Shown in pieces: positions 1-6,065 of a stretch of 8,673 bases of DNA. This DNA comes from Deltaproteobacteria bacterium (GTDB taxonomy: Bacteria; Desulfobacterota; UBA8473). The stretch is from assembly GCA_030621455.1 (NCBI GenBank), contig JAUXHQ010000057.1, forward strand, positions 1 to 8,673, read 5' to 3'. Below the pieces are notes generated by a model. That model did not search any database. It was not told the origin of the DNA and worked only from the letters and a program-made list of their open reading frames with translations. Within the stretch, counting starts at the first letter, position 1, and each line of letters opens with the position of its first letter. The position numbers were made by a program, and so were the translations under genes.

Positions 1-45
1 GGTAATCCTGCACAACTGCACAGGTCGAATTTTTTACGAACCCTC

Positions 46-63
46 ATTGACATCAGCGTCAAT
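46..63. promoter_or_regulatory. Perfect inverted repeat over the -35 box, possible operator
   Basis: ATTGAC at 46-51 and GTCAAT at 58-63 form a perfect 6-base inverted repeat separated by 6 bases. The left arm contains most of the -35 hexamer of the candidate promoter. A dimeric repressor bound here would block polymerase, but the arms are short and the repeat could be chance. Confidence 0.25.
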
Positions 64-75
64 ATCTTTTATATT
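47..75 (+). promoter_or_regulatory. Candidate sigma-70 promoter upstream of the chaperone operon
   Basis: TTGACA at 47-52 matches the -35 consensus exactly. It is followed by a 17-base spacer and TATATT at 70-75, one mismatch from the -10 consensus. Transcription would start near 82 and give an untranslated leader of about 235 bases before the first gene. It is the best vegetative-type promoter seen in the window. I saw no CIRCE inverted repeat (TTAGCACTC-N9-GAGTGCTAA) and no convincing sigma-32 promoter upstream of the operon, so the sequence does not show classical heat-shock control. Confidence 0.5.
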
Positions 76-171
76 GTTTCGTATTTCAGACCTCGTAAAA
101 CTATTTTCTTATTGACTGCAACCTCTTTGTAATTGGTGGTTCGCTCGTAAATTGGACACCAGCTCGGTCTG

Positions 172-204
172 GGTTCAAAGGTTCAGGGTTCCCGGTTCAA
201 GGTT
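172..204. repeat. Degenerate GGTTCA direct-repeat cluster
   Basis: GGTTCA occurs exactly at 172-177, 180-185 and 194-199, with variants GGTTCC at 187-192 and GGTTAA at 201-206. It lies in the non-coding leader between the promoter and the first gene. It resembles the short intergenic repeat clusters common in deltaproteobacterial genomes. The rest of the 76-295 leader shows no gene or other convincing structure. Confidence 0.5.
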
Positions 205-316
205 AATCGTTTCCCGCCTTTTTTCTTTAGGAACGGGGACGAAATAACTTCCCCAATTTCGGCGAAAGAAAGGTTAAGATATATGTTCAGACCTCTTGTT
301 TATGCGAGTTCCAGAT

Positions 317-808
317 ATGTGGTCTAAATTTATGGGACTCTTCGGAAGAGAAAGTAAGTATAGAGAGAAAGAGATTACAAACGAGGACATCATAAAGGAA
401 GTGAGAAACACCAGGAAACTCTTGCGGAAACAAGGCATTTTCCACGAAGCTTTCAGGGACGAGGTTCTCGGACAGATTGAAGAAAAAAACCTCAATGATG
501 TCCAACCTGCCCTGGAATTCACTGATGCGCTTTTTTATCTAGGTGTCTCGTTGAGGGGCACGGACAACCTATCTTTGAAACAAGATCAGGCCCTGAAAAT
601 AGTCTGGGAGAAGCTGGAATCTCAATTCCGGCTTATCGGACTGGAGATAATTCATAGTACCGGAGTGGAATTTGATTCCAGGTTATACGAAGCTGTTGAG
701 AAGGTTTCCCAAGGGACCGGGGGGTTGACAGTGATGAAGGTGATTCAACCCGGTTATATCTATAAGGGAAAGGTTCTAAAACCGGCCAAGGCCATAATAG
801 GGAAGTGA
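317..808 (+). CDS. GrpE-like nucleotide exchange factor (divergent)
   Basis: Probable nucleotide exchange factor that would release ADP from the Hsp70 encoded next. The middle is helical and acidic/basic, as in the GrpE dimerisation helices. The C-terminal part carries the GrpE family pattern: FDSRLYEAV at residues 119-127 corresponds to the family's FDPxxHEAV (His replaced by Tyr), and GYIYKGKVLKPAKA at 146-159 corresponds to the beta-wing GYxLxxRxLRPAxV. At about 163 residues it is slightly shorter than typical GrpE. The start is uncertain. ATG 317 has a weak GAG 8 bases upstream; ATG 302, TTG 296 and ATG 332 are alternatives without good ribosome sites. The stop is 30 bases before the Hsp70 start, consistent with one operon. 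The overall sequence is divergent enough that this is probably not the housekeeping grpE. The family call is quite sure; partner specificity is inferred from position. Confidence 0.8.
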   Translation: MWSKFMGLFGRESKYREKEITNEDIIKEVRNTRKLLRKQGIFHEAFRDEVLGQIEEKNLNDVQPALEFTDALFYLGVSLRGTDNLSLKQDQALKIVWEKLESQFRLIGLEIIHSTGVEFDSRLYEAVEKVSQGTGGLTVMKVIQPGYIYKGKVLKPAKAIIGK

Positions 809-838
809 TCTTTTACAGGAAAGGGGTTTTTATATATT

Positions 839-2554
839 ATGGGGGATATCATTTGCGGCATAGATTTGGGGACAACCAATTCCAGCATTGCCTATCTTGA
901 GGATGGAAAATCGGTTGCCATCCCAATTGAAGAGGGCTCCGCTATTGTGCCTTCGGTTGTCAGTTTTGATGAAGAAACAGGGAGCGTTATTGTCGGGAGA
1001 CAGGCCAGGAACCGTCTCGCTGCGTTTCCCGAATGGACAGTGCAATCCGTAAAACGAATGATGGGTAAAAATCTGACGGTTGATCTTGGGGATCAGAAGA
1101 TGTCTCCTGAGGAGGTATCTTCTTCGATCCTTAGTTATCTCGCTCACAATGCGGGCAAGGTGATAGGCAGGGAGATCAGGAAGGTTGTAATAACTGTCCC
1201 GGCCTATTTTAACGATGGCCAGCGACGGGCTACTGTTCGAGCCGGGGAATTGGCCGGTCTCGAAGTCGTCAGGATAGTGAACGAGCCCACGGTTGCCGCC
1301 CTGGTATATGATTATGTCTCCTTCGAAGAGGAACCAGTCAGCCCGTATGTAATGGTCTATGACCTTGGAGGCGGCACCTTTGATGTTTCCATCCTGGAGA
1401 TAAAGGGAGAGATTAAAGAAGTCCTGGCCTCATGCGGGGACACGGCCCTCGGCGGGGATGATTTTGATGAAAGACTGAGCGGTTTCTTCATGCGCCACAT
1501 CAAAGATACGACCGGTTTCGACTTTTCTAATGACAGGGCTGTGAAAACAAGGCTAAAGGGAATTGCCGAAAAAACGAAGATATATCTCTCAGACAGGCCC
1601 TTTGTTCAAGTCAAAGAAGTGGCTGTTGCCACAGTTAACGGAGAACCGATTAACCTCGATCTGGAGGTCAGCAGAACTGAGTTTGAAGAAATGATATCGG
1701 ACATGGTGAGTGAGACCTCGAAAAAGGTGGAGGAGGCTCTGGCAGAGGCCAACATATCGGCGGAAGATATTGGGGAAATCATCCTTGTAGGCGGAACAAC
1801 GAGGGTGCCTTTGGTGCAGACGACATTGTCGGAGATGTTTGATCGACCGATCTACCATTCTGTTGATCCCGATCTCTGTGTAGCCCTGGGTGCTTCAGTT
1901 CAGGGCGGCCTGATAGCGGGTGAACCCCTGGACCATATACTTTTGGACGTAACGGCCCATTCCTTAGGGATTAAAACCATTGATGAGGTAGACCTTGATA
2001 CAGGACGTGCCGATTTTTTTTCATCTATTGTCAGGCGAAACACCAAGATTCCTGTTCGCAAGGCCGATGTTTACTACACCATGGTCGATGGTCAGGAAGG
2101 GGTTGAAGTGGAAGTCTATCAGGGGGAAAGCCCTTCATGCAAGGAAAATACCCTGATAGGAAAATTCCATTTCCCCTTGGAATCAGCCCCGGCCCATTCA
2201 ATTGTAATTATCGGTTTCGCTTACGATAAGGAGGGCATAGTCCACGTCACCATAGATCAAAAAGGGTATGACAACCAAAAAGAAGTCACCCTGGATGTTA
2301 GGAAAAAAAAGGTTTTCAATAAGGAAGACACCGAGACCGGCCGGGTCCCTGTCAATTATGTTGCGGAAAAGGCCATACGCCTGTCCGAAAGTGATAAACT
2401 GGGGCTAGACCGGAGAGACGAGCTTTCCGGTCTCGCTGGTGAGTATGAACGGGCCTTGAGGATGGATGAGGAAGATGAAATCATAGATGAATTGGAAGAG
2501 AGGCTCCTTGAGAAGATAGAAGAGGCTGAAGAGAGGTTGGAAGAACTTGGGTAA
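839..2554 (+). CDS. Hsp70 (DnaK-like) chaperone with shortened lid
   Basis: ATP-dependent cytoplasmic chaperone of 571 residues (E. coli DnaK has 638). The nucleotide-binding domain is intact: IDLGTTNS at 8-15, DLGGGTFDVS at 175-184 and GGTTRVP at 318-324. K72 and T202 match DnaK K70 and T199. It lacks roughly 24 residues between VKRMMG (71-76) and QKMSP (86-90), a stretch present in Gram-negative housekeeping DnaK but absent from Gram-positive DnaK and HscA. The interdomain linker (ILLDV, 367-371) leads into a beta substrate-binding domain to about 490. The helical lid is cut down to about 65 acidic residues, with no long disordered tail. AGGAAAGGGG at 817-826 serves as ribosome site for ATG 839. 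It follows the grpE-like gene by 30 bases and overlaps the next gene by 8. It is an accessory paralogue rather than dnaK itself; the symbol is left blank. Confidence 0.93.
   Translation: MGDIICGIDLGTTNSSIAYLEDGKSVAIPIEEGSAIVPSVVSFDEETGSVIVGRQARNRLAAFPEWTVQSVKRMMGKNLTVDLGDQKMSPEEVSSSILSYLAHNAGKVIGREIRKVVITVPAYFNDGQRRATVRAGELAGLEVVRIVNEPTVAALVYDYVSFEEEPVSPYVMVYDLGGGTFDVSILEIKGEIKEVLASCGDTALGGDDFDERLSGFFMRHIKDTTGFDFSNDRAVKTRLKGIAEKTKIYLSDRPFVQVKEVAVATVNGEPINLDLEVSRTEFEEMISDMVSETSKKVEEALAEANISAEDIGEIILVGGTTRVPLVQTTLSEMFDRPIYHSVDPDLCVALGASVQGGLIAGEPLDHILLDVTAHSLGIKTIDEVDLDTGRADFFSSIVRRNTKIPVRKADVYYTMVDGQEGVEVEVYQGESPSCKENTLIGKFHFPLESAPAHSIVIIGFAYDKEGIVHVTIDQKGYDNQKEVTLDVRKKKVFNKEDTETGRVPVNYVAEKAIRLSESDKLGLDRRDELSGLAGEYERALRMDEEDEIIDELEERLLEKIEEAEERLEELG
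2532..2554 (+). promoter_or_regulatory. Ribosome site and 8-base overlap setting the TTG start of the 672-residue gene
   Basis: AGAGG at 2532-2536 lies 10 bases before TTG 2547. The TTG sits inside the last codons of the Hsp70 gene, whose TAA is at 2552-2554. The overlap suggests translational coupling. The next in-frame ATG is far downstream (about 2769) and would discard the conserved-looking basic and Trp-rich N-terminus, so TTG is preferred. Confidence 0.55.
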
Positions 2555-4565
2555 AGCCAAGAAAAATAAAGTAAGGAAAAATAAAAAGAAGAAAAGAAGA
2601 AGTGCCCTAGATAGATTATGGCAGACAGGACATTATTGGGAGTGGTTTAAAGCGCTCGAAAATGAAAACCTTGTAGCCGAGTATCCGGCCGAGTGGCAGG
2701 AGGCCTGGAGGGTATTGGTTAAGAGGGCCTTTCGCCTTCCCGAAAGGCTCCGGGATTTATGGGAAAAGATGGAAGGGGTAAAAAAACTCCCTGACTTCCC
2801 TGACTTCCGGTTCCTCCTTTACCTAAGGGACTTTGTCGATGGAAAGGAAGTGACGGAAAATATTTCGACCCTCCAGGGGTTGGGCATCCCGGCAAAGGTG
2901 CTGCGAAAAAGGGCGCTTACCTGGCAAGAAGCGGGAGTGCCTGAAAAGAAACTGAAAACGCTTCTCAACCTCTTTGTAAATCATCCGGAAAAAGCGGGTA
3001 AAAAGCAATACAATGACCTGACTTCATTGCTGCAAGGCTCTTCCATGTTCGAGCCGGTAAGTACGCTTGCAAGACACATCGGCAAAGCGCGCAACCTGAA
3101 TTATAAGACTACTATCCGCAAAGGCCCCCGGGCCGTCAACATGAGAGAACTGAGGCAAATGGATTCAAGGATAGGAAAAACCTCTGACCGGTTCTCTCCT
3201 CCTCTTAAACGGGTTCTCCTGTATCCGTTTGCATATCAAATCAGCGAATTTTTTGGTTGGCTTTTGGAAAGGGGGGGCATGGAAACGTTTGCAGAAGCGG
3301 TTTCCTCTCTCCCCTTTCTCTTTTCTATGACCGCTGGGGAAAAAGCTGAGGAAATCAGAAACCGCTTGCTCGATTTGGACCCTGCGCCCCTTTTGAAAGA
3401 CGATCCTTCCCTTCTAAATGAGAAGATAAACTCTGCTGATTTTGAAGAGAGGGTTGCCCTCCTGGGGAAAATGAAGTCTTTGATCAGGGACGGCCGCCAA
3501 GATTTTATCGAACTTTTTCAGTTTCTCTATGAAGACATGTTATCCGAGATCGCCCGACGGAAAGAGAACCTTTCGCCGCGCGACAAAAGGGAACTGGCGC
3601 GGGTCATGGAAACTGTCCTCCTGCGGGACTTTGAATTTTTGACAGAGGATATGCCCGACATGGTTAAACTTCTGGCCAAAGCTGCAGAGGCCGGTTGCAT
3701 GGAAAGGAGGTTGTCGATCCTTTCGTTGATTGTAGCGGAAAGGGAAAGAAACAGGCGCCTGAGGAAGATGGCAGAAGACGTGCTCAACAGCATGCCTGCT
3801 CTGGACAGGGAGGACATCTTGTCGGCGCTCCATCAATTCGAATATCTCTTCCTTCCCCGCATTGGCGCCCTGAAACCTCTCGTAGACTGCTATGAGGCCA
3901 GAATACCGTTCGTTTCGGAAGTTGTTGACAAAATCACGAAAGATCTTGAATTTCATCTCTTGACTGCCTCCATGTCCGGAAGGGGGACAGGGTTATTCCC
4001 TATGTTAACGGAAATGCCTGCAAAGGAAAGCAGAAGAAACGTTGGAATCCTTCGCCGAGAGTTACGGGCCTTCAGCGGACATGAGGCATTCTCCCCTATA
4101 TGGGAATACCTCGATTGTTTTCCTGAAGACCGCTTTACTTATGAAGGGTTCGAAGAACTCCTCACGAAACGTCATGAGAGGACGAACAGTTTAGACTTCC
4201 TGATTGATGAGCTGCACACAATCTCCGACAGATTAACGGATGACGTGGATATCTTCGATCAATTGTTCTTGATGTCTACCATGACATCCATCTTTGAAGA
4301 CCAGGAACGTATCTGTCTCCGCTTCCTCAAAAAGCATTTGACCGGCCTGAATAACACCACATTGGATAAGATCGACAGTCTTGTCAGATATCTCTTTGAG
4401 GAGGATGACTTTACCGGTATCCACTTCGACCTCTTAATGAGGTTGAACAACCTCCTTGAAAGACGTATCAGGGCCGGAGAAAAGGAAGCAGGGCCACTGA
4501 AAGAGGAGATAATCGATTTCCTCATCAAGTCCCGCCCCAAGAAGCGAAGGAGACGTCGAAAATGA
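2547..4565 (+). CDS. Unrecognised 672-residue protein with basic ends in the Hsp70 operon
   Basis: I do not recognise this family. The N-terminus is a dense Lys/Arg stretch (KAKKNKVRKNKKKKRR, residues 3-18), followed by a Trp-rich segment (about 25-72). Most of the rest reads as amphipathic helices rich in Leu, Glu, Lys and Arg, compatible with a HEAT- or TPR-like helical solenoid, though I could not define a repeat unit. The C-terminus is another basic tail (KSRPKKRRRRRK, 661-672). No signal peptide or clear membrane segment is visible, so it is probably cytoplasmic. Basic ends of this type could bind nucleic acid, ribosomes or an acidic partner; the Hsp70 encoded just upstream ends in a strongly acidic helix. 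It overlaps the Hsp70 gene by 8 bases and the J-like gene by 4, which suggests a dedicated client, scaffold or co-chaperone. That role is inference from position only. Confidence 0.8.
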   Translation: MGKAKKNKVRKNKKKKRRSALDRLWQTGHYWEWFKALENENLVAEYPAEWQEAWRVLVKRAFRLPERLRDLWEKMEGVKKLPDFPDFRFLLYLRDFVDGKEVTENISTLQGLGIPAKVLRKRALTWQEAGVPEKKLKTLLNLFVNHPEKAGKKQYNDLTSLLQGSSMFEPVSTLARHIGKARNLNYKTTIRKGPRAVNMRELRQMDSRIGKTSDRFSPPLKRVLLYPFAYQISEFFGWLLERGGMETFAEAVSSLPFLFSMTAGEKAEEIRNRLLDLDPAPLLKDDPSLLNEKINSADFEERVALLGKMKSLIRDGRQDFIELFQFLYEDMLSEIARRKENLSPRDKRELARVMETVLLRDFEFLTEDMPDMVKLLAKAAEAGCMERRLSILSLIVAERERNRRLRKMAEDVLNSMPALDREDILSALHQFEYLFLPRIGALKPLVDCYEARIPFVSEVVDKITKDLEFHLLTASMSGRGTGLFPMLTEMPAKESRRNVGILRRELRAFSGHEAFSPIWEYLDCFPEDRFTYEGFEELLTKRHERTNSLDFLIDELHTISDRLTDDVDIFDQLFLMSTMTSIFEDQERICLRFLKKHLTGLNNTTLDKIDSLVRYLFEEDDFTGIHFDLLMRLNNLLERRIRAGEKEAGPLKEEIIDFLIKSRPKKRRRRRK

Positions 4566-4891
4566 CCAGGGAGAAATCTTTGGATATACTGGGATTATCT
4601 CAGTCCGCCGCCCGCGATGAGATAGAAGACGCATACAGACGGCTTGTCAGACGTTACCCACCGGAGTTTCAGCCTGAAAAGTTCAGACAGATAGATGAAG
4701 CCTACCGTTTCCTCACCTCTTTGCCCTATTTGTTGGAGAGGTTACTCTCTCCCGGTCTGGAAAAGGAAACCATTGACAAGGACCTATTCAAATTTCCTCT
4801 CTCCCCCCCATCCTCCTCTTCGGAAGAAGCCCTGGCAGATATAAAAAAGGAGTTCAGGATGGCCCACCTTTGGCCCTCGTCTGATGAGTGA
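4562..4891 (+). CDS. J-domain-like protein with HPD replaced by PPE
   Basis: Small protein of 109 residues. Residues 6-51 read like a J domain: SLDILGLSQSA (6-16), helix II IEDAYRRLVRRY (21-32), then the loop, then helix III EKFRQIDEAYRFL (39-51), matching the usual EAYxxL pattern. At the position of the invariant HPD tripeptide, which stimulates Hsp70 ATPase, it has Pro33-Pro34-Glu35. Only the central proline is kept. A Ser/Pro linker (about 80-88) and a short C-terminal helix follow; there is no Gly/Phe region or zinc finger. ATG 4562 overlaps the previous stop (ATGA), with AAGGAG at 4547-4552 as ribosome site. It is probably the J partner or a J-like scaffold of this operon's Hsp70. Whether it stimulates ATPase without HPD is unknown. 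Confidence 0.8.
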   Translation: MTREKSLDILGLSQSAARDEIEDAYRRLVRRYPPEFQPEKFRQIDEAYRFLTSLPYLLERLLSPGLEKETIDKDLFKFPLSPPSSSSEEALADIKKEFRMAHLWPSSDE

Positions 4892-4969
4892 ATATCCTTT
4901 AAATCACTACTTCAGGCAATCGGCATCTTTCGTTTCCCGGTTTACACTTTTCAAGGATACAAGCGTCAA

Positions 4970-5003
4970 GAGGCAAATTTCGGGCTGATGAAAATTGCCC
5001 CTC
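4970..5003 (+). terminator. Weak possible terminator after the chaperone operon
   Basis: GAGGCAAATTTC (4970-4981) and GAAAATTGCCCCTC (4990-5003) can pair as an imperfect stem, with one mismatch and a two-base bulge, around an 8-base loop. A short TTTT follows at 5011-5014, too far off and too short for a textbook intrinsic terminator. No better candidate was seen between the J-like gene and the next promoter. Confidence 0.25.
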
Positions 5004-5015
5004 ACATGGCTTTTC

Positions 5016-5079
5016 GGTGTCAGGTGTCAGGTGTCAGGAAAGAAAAACACGAGGCCTGAAACCTGAACACTGACACCTG
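5016..5079. repeat. GGTGTCA tandem repeat with inverted partner
   Basis: Three perfect tandem copies of GGTGTCA occupy 5016-5036. CTGACACCTG at 5070-5079 is the exact reverse complement of CAGGTGTCAG at 5021-5030 and 5028-5037, so a 10-base stem with a loop of about 32-39 bases is possible. The intervening text (CCTGAAACCTGAACACTG) is of the same type. No ORF uses it credibly. Confidence 0.6.
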
Positions 5080-5185
5080 GAGCGATATAAGTAAAGTGTA
5101 AACATCGCCTTTCCCTTGACAAATCAACAAATACGATTCTGTTTATTGCCGGGTGCTTGTATCCGTTGCCTGTTATATACTTCCA

Positions 5186-5243
5186 GCGAAGGCGGGAAAC
5201 CATAGCTACCGCACAATCTCCTGGATTCCCGCCTTCGCGGGAA
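5186..5243. repeat. REP-like palindromic element
   Basis: GCGAAGGCGGGAA at 5186-5198 and TTCCCGCCTTCGC at 5226-5238 are perfect 13-base inverted repeats around a 27-base loop. The right arm also forms its own hairpin with the bases that follow: TTCCCGC (5226-5232), loop CTTC, GCGGGAA (5237-5243). The flanks CTGGA and TGAC match the widespread proteobacterial intergenic repeat GGATTCCCGCCTTCGCGGGAATGAC-type. Read on the minus strand it gives the spurious peptide HSREGGNPG, a familiar false-ORF signature of this element. Confidence 0.7.
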
Positions 5244-5370
5244 TGACAAAATCGAGATGCGTCATTTCTCAATTGACACGACATTAGTTTCTATCCAGAA
5301 ATGGCACTTTTCCGCAATCTCTGCGTCAGTCTGCTGGATTGAAGCTCCAAATGCCTTACAGAATGGAACT

Positions 5371-5385
5371 TGGCATAACATTTGC
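5371..5385 (+). promoter_or_regulatory. Candidate sigma-54 (RpoN) promoter of the yfiR-kinase operon
   Basis: TGGCAT (5371-5376) and TTGC (5382-5385), preceded by CT, match the -24/-12 consensus TGGCAC-N5-TTGC with one mismatch. The spacing GG (5372-5373), 10 bases, GC (5384-5385) is exactly what sigma-54 requires. Transcription would start near 5396, giving a leader of about 95 bases before the ATT start. The match also argues against a TTG start at 5382, which would lie inside the promoter. Such a promoter would need an enhancer-binding activator; I did not identify its site. Confidence 0.5.
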
Positions 5386-5477
5386 GTGTAACCAAGCACA
5401 CAGGTACAGGCCGATTTTCATCCACGTATAACCAACATGCGATTTCAGCGTTGTTCCGTTCTCAACTGCTCGGGAAT

Positions 5478-5492
5478 AAGGAGGAGAAGATT
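5478..5492 (+). promoter_or_regulatory. Perfect Shine-Dalgarno sequence in front of an ATT start
   Basis: AAGGAGG at 5478-5484 is followed after five bases by ATT at 5490-5492 and then AAG GTA TTC. No ATG, GTG or TTG lies at the right distance. This is the strongest ribosome site in the window and points to ATT as initiation codon, a rare choice known from infC. Confidence 0.5.
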
Positions 5493-6065
5493 AAGGTATT
5501 CATCGAAAAACTAACGCGTGTTTGCCTGCCGATGCTGTGTCTGCTGATCGGCATCGTGCTGTCCGCCGATATACGCGCCGGAACGGTTGAAGAATACTCA
5601 GTGAAGACCGCATTGGTCTTCAATTTCGCCAGGTTTACGGACTGGCCCCCCGATGCCCTTGCCGACTCCCCGGAGACCCTCTATCTCTGTGTACTTGGGG
5701 ATGATGCGATTTGGGATGCATTTGGAGGTATCGAGGGCAAGCGTGTCAACGGACGCCGTATTGTTGTAAAGAGAGTTCGCCGTATGCGAAAATCTGGTGG
5801 TTGTGACCTGCTCTTTGTCAGTGGTTCGGACAGGCACCGTTTGCCAAAGATCTTTGCAGCCGTTGGAGGGAAACCTGTGTTGACCATCGGTGAGATGGCC
5901 GGTTTTACCGAGGCCGGGGGCATCATCAACCTCGTTAAGACGGAAAACAGGATAAACTTTGAAGTGAACCTGGACGCCGCACAGCAGGCGGGACTGAAAA
6001 TCAGCTCCAGGATCTTAAAACTGGCGACCATCGTGGGTGGATCGCACGGGGAGGAACGCAAGTGA
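5490..6065 (+). CDS. YfiR-family periplasmic protein (DUF4154)
   Basis: Secreted regulatory protein of about 191 residues from the ATT start. Residues 1-30 form a signal peptide: basic K2, K7, R10, hydrophobic 11-25, likely cleavage near ADIRA (26-30). The mature part shows the YfiR family pattern: [20 protein letters not shown] near the mature N-terminus, GGCDLLFVS in the centre, [12 protein letters not shown], then GGIINLV and a C-terminal [12 protein letters not shown]67 and C105 fit the position of the C71-C110 disulfide of Pseudomonas aeruginosa YfiR; the second disulfide pair of that protein is missing. There YfiR holds the CHASE8-containing cyclase YfiN inactive in the periplasm. The following gene, overlapping by 4 bases, encodes a CHASE8 kinase, so YfiR here probably controls that kinase. 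Alternative starts: TTG 5382 (no ribosome site, inside a promoter match) and ATG 5532 (loses the basic n-region). Confidence 0.85.
   Translation: MKVFIEKLTRVCLPMLCLLIGIVLSADIRAGTVEEYSVKTALVFNFARFTDWPPDALADSPETLYLCVLGDDAIWDAFGGIEGKRVNGRRIVVKRVRRMRKSGGCDLLFVSGSDRHRLPKIFAAVGGKPVLTIGEMAGFTEAGGIINLVKTENRINFEVNLDAAQQAGLKISSRILKLATIVGGSHGEERK

Larger units (their letters stand above)
4892..5370. other. Gene-free spacer between the two operons
   Basis: Apart from the weak stem, the GGTGTCA cluster and the REP-like palindromes, this stretch holds no credible gene on either strand. Two TTGACA hexamers (5116-5121 and 5273-5278) lack a matching -10 at normal spacing. The intergenic repeats mark it as a boundary between unrelated operons. 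Confidence 0.6.

Noticed and set aside
76..295. Riboswitch or structured leader in the long 5' region
   Set aside because: Only a 5-base inverted repeat (TGGTG/CACCA) and the GGTTCA cluster were found; no conserved riboswitch motif recognised.
3540..3956. Minus-strand 138-residue ORF inside the 672-residue gene
   Set aside because: Overlaps an operon gene with coupled start and stop; no ribosome site or recognisable domain.
5116..5144. TTGACA at 5116 as a sigma-70 promoter
   Set aside because: No acceptable -10 hexamer at 16-18 bases; nearest TACGAT is only 10 bases away.
5027..5284. Minus-strand 85-residue ORF in the intergenic spacer
   Set aside because: It runs through the GGTGTCA cluster and the REP-like palindrome; the peptide HSREGGNPG is a known artefact of translating this repeat. 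No ribosome site or family match.
5273..5301. TTGACA at 5273 as promoter for the yfiR operon
   Set aside because: At normal spacing the -10 would read CAGAAA or similar; the sigma-54 match downstream is better.
5302..5316. TGGCAC followed by CCGCA, a second sigma-54-like site
   Set aside because: GG to GC spacing is 9 bases instead of 10, which sigma-54 does not tolerate well, and the TT before GC is missing.
5382..5489. N-terminal extension of the YfiR-like protein from TTG 5382
   Set aside because: No ribosome site, lies within the sigma-54 match, and would place 36 non-signal-like residues before a normal signal peptide.
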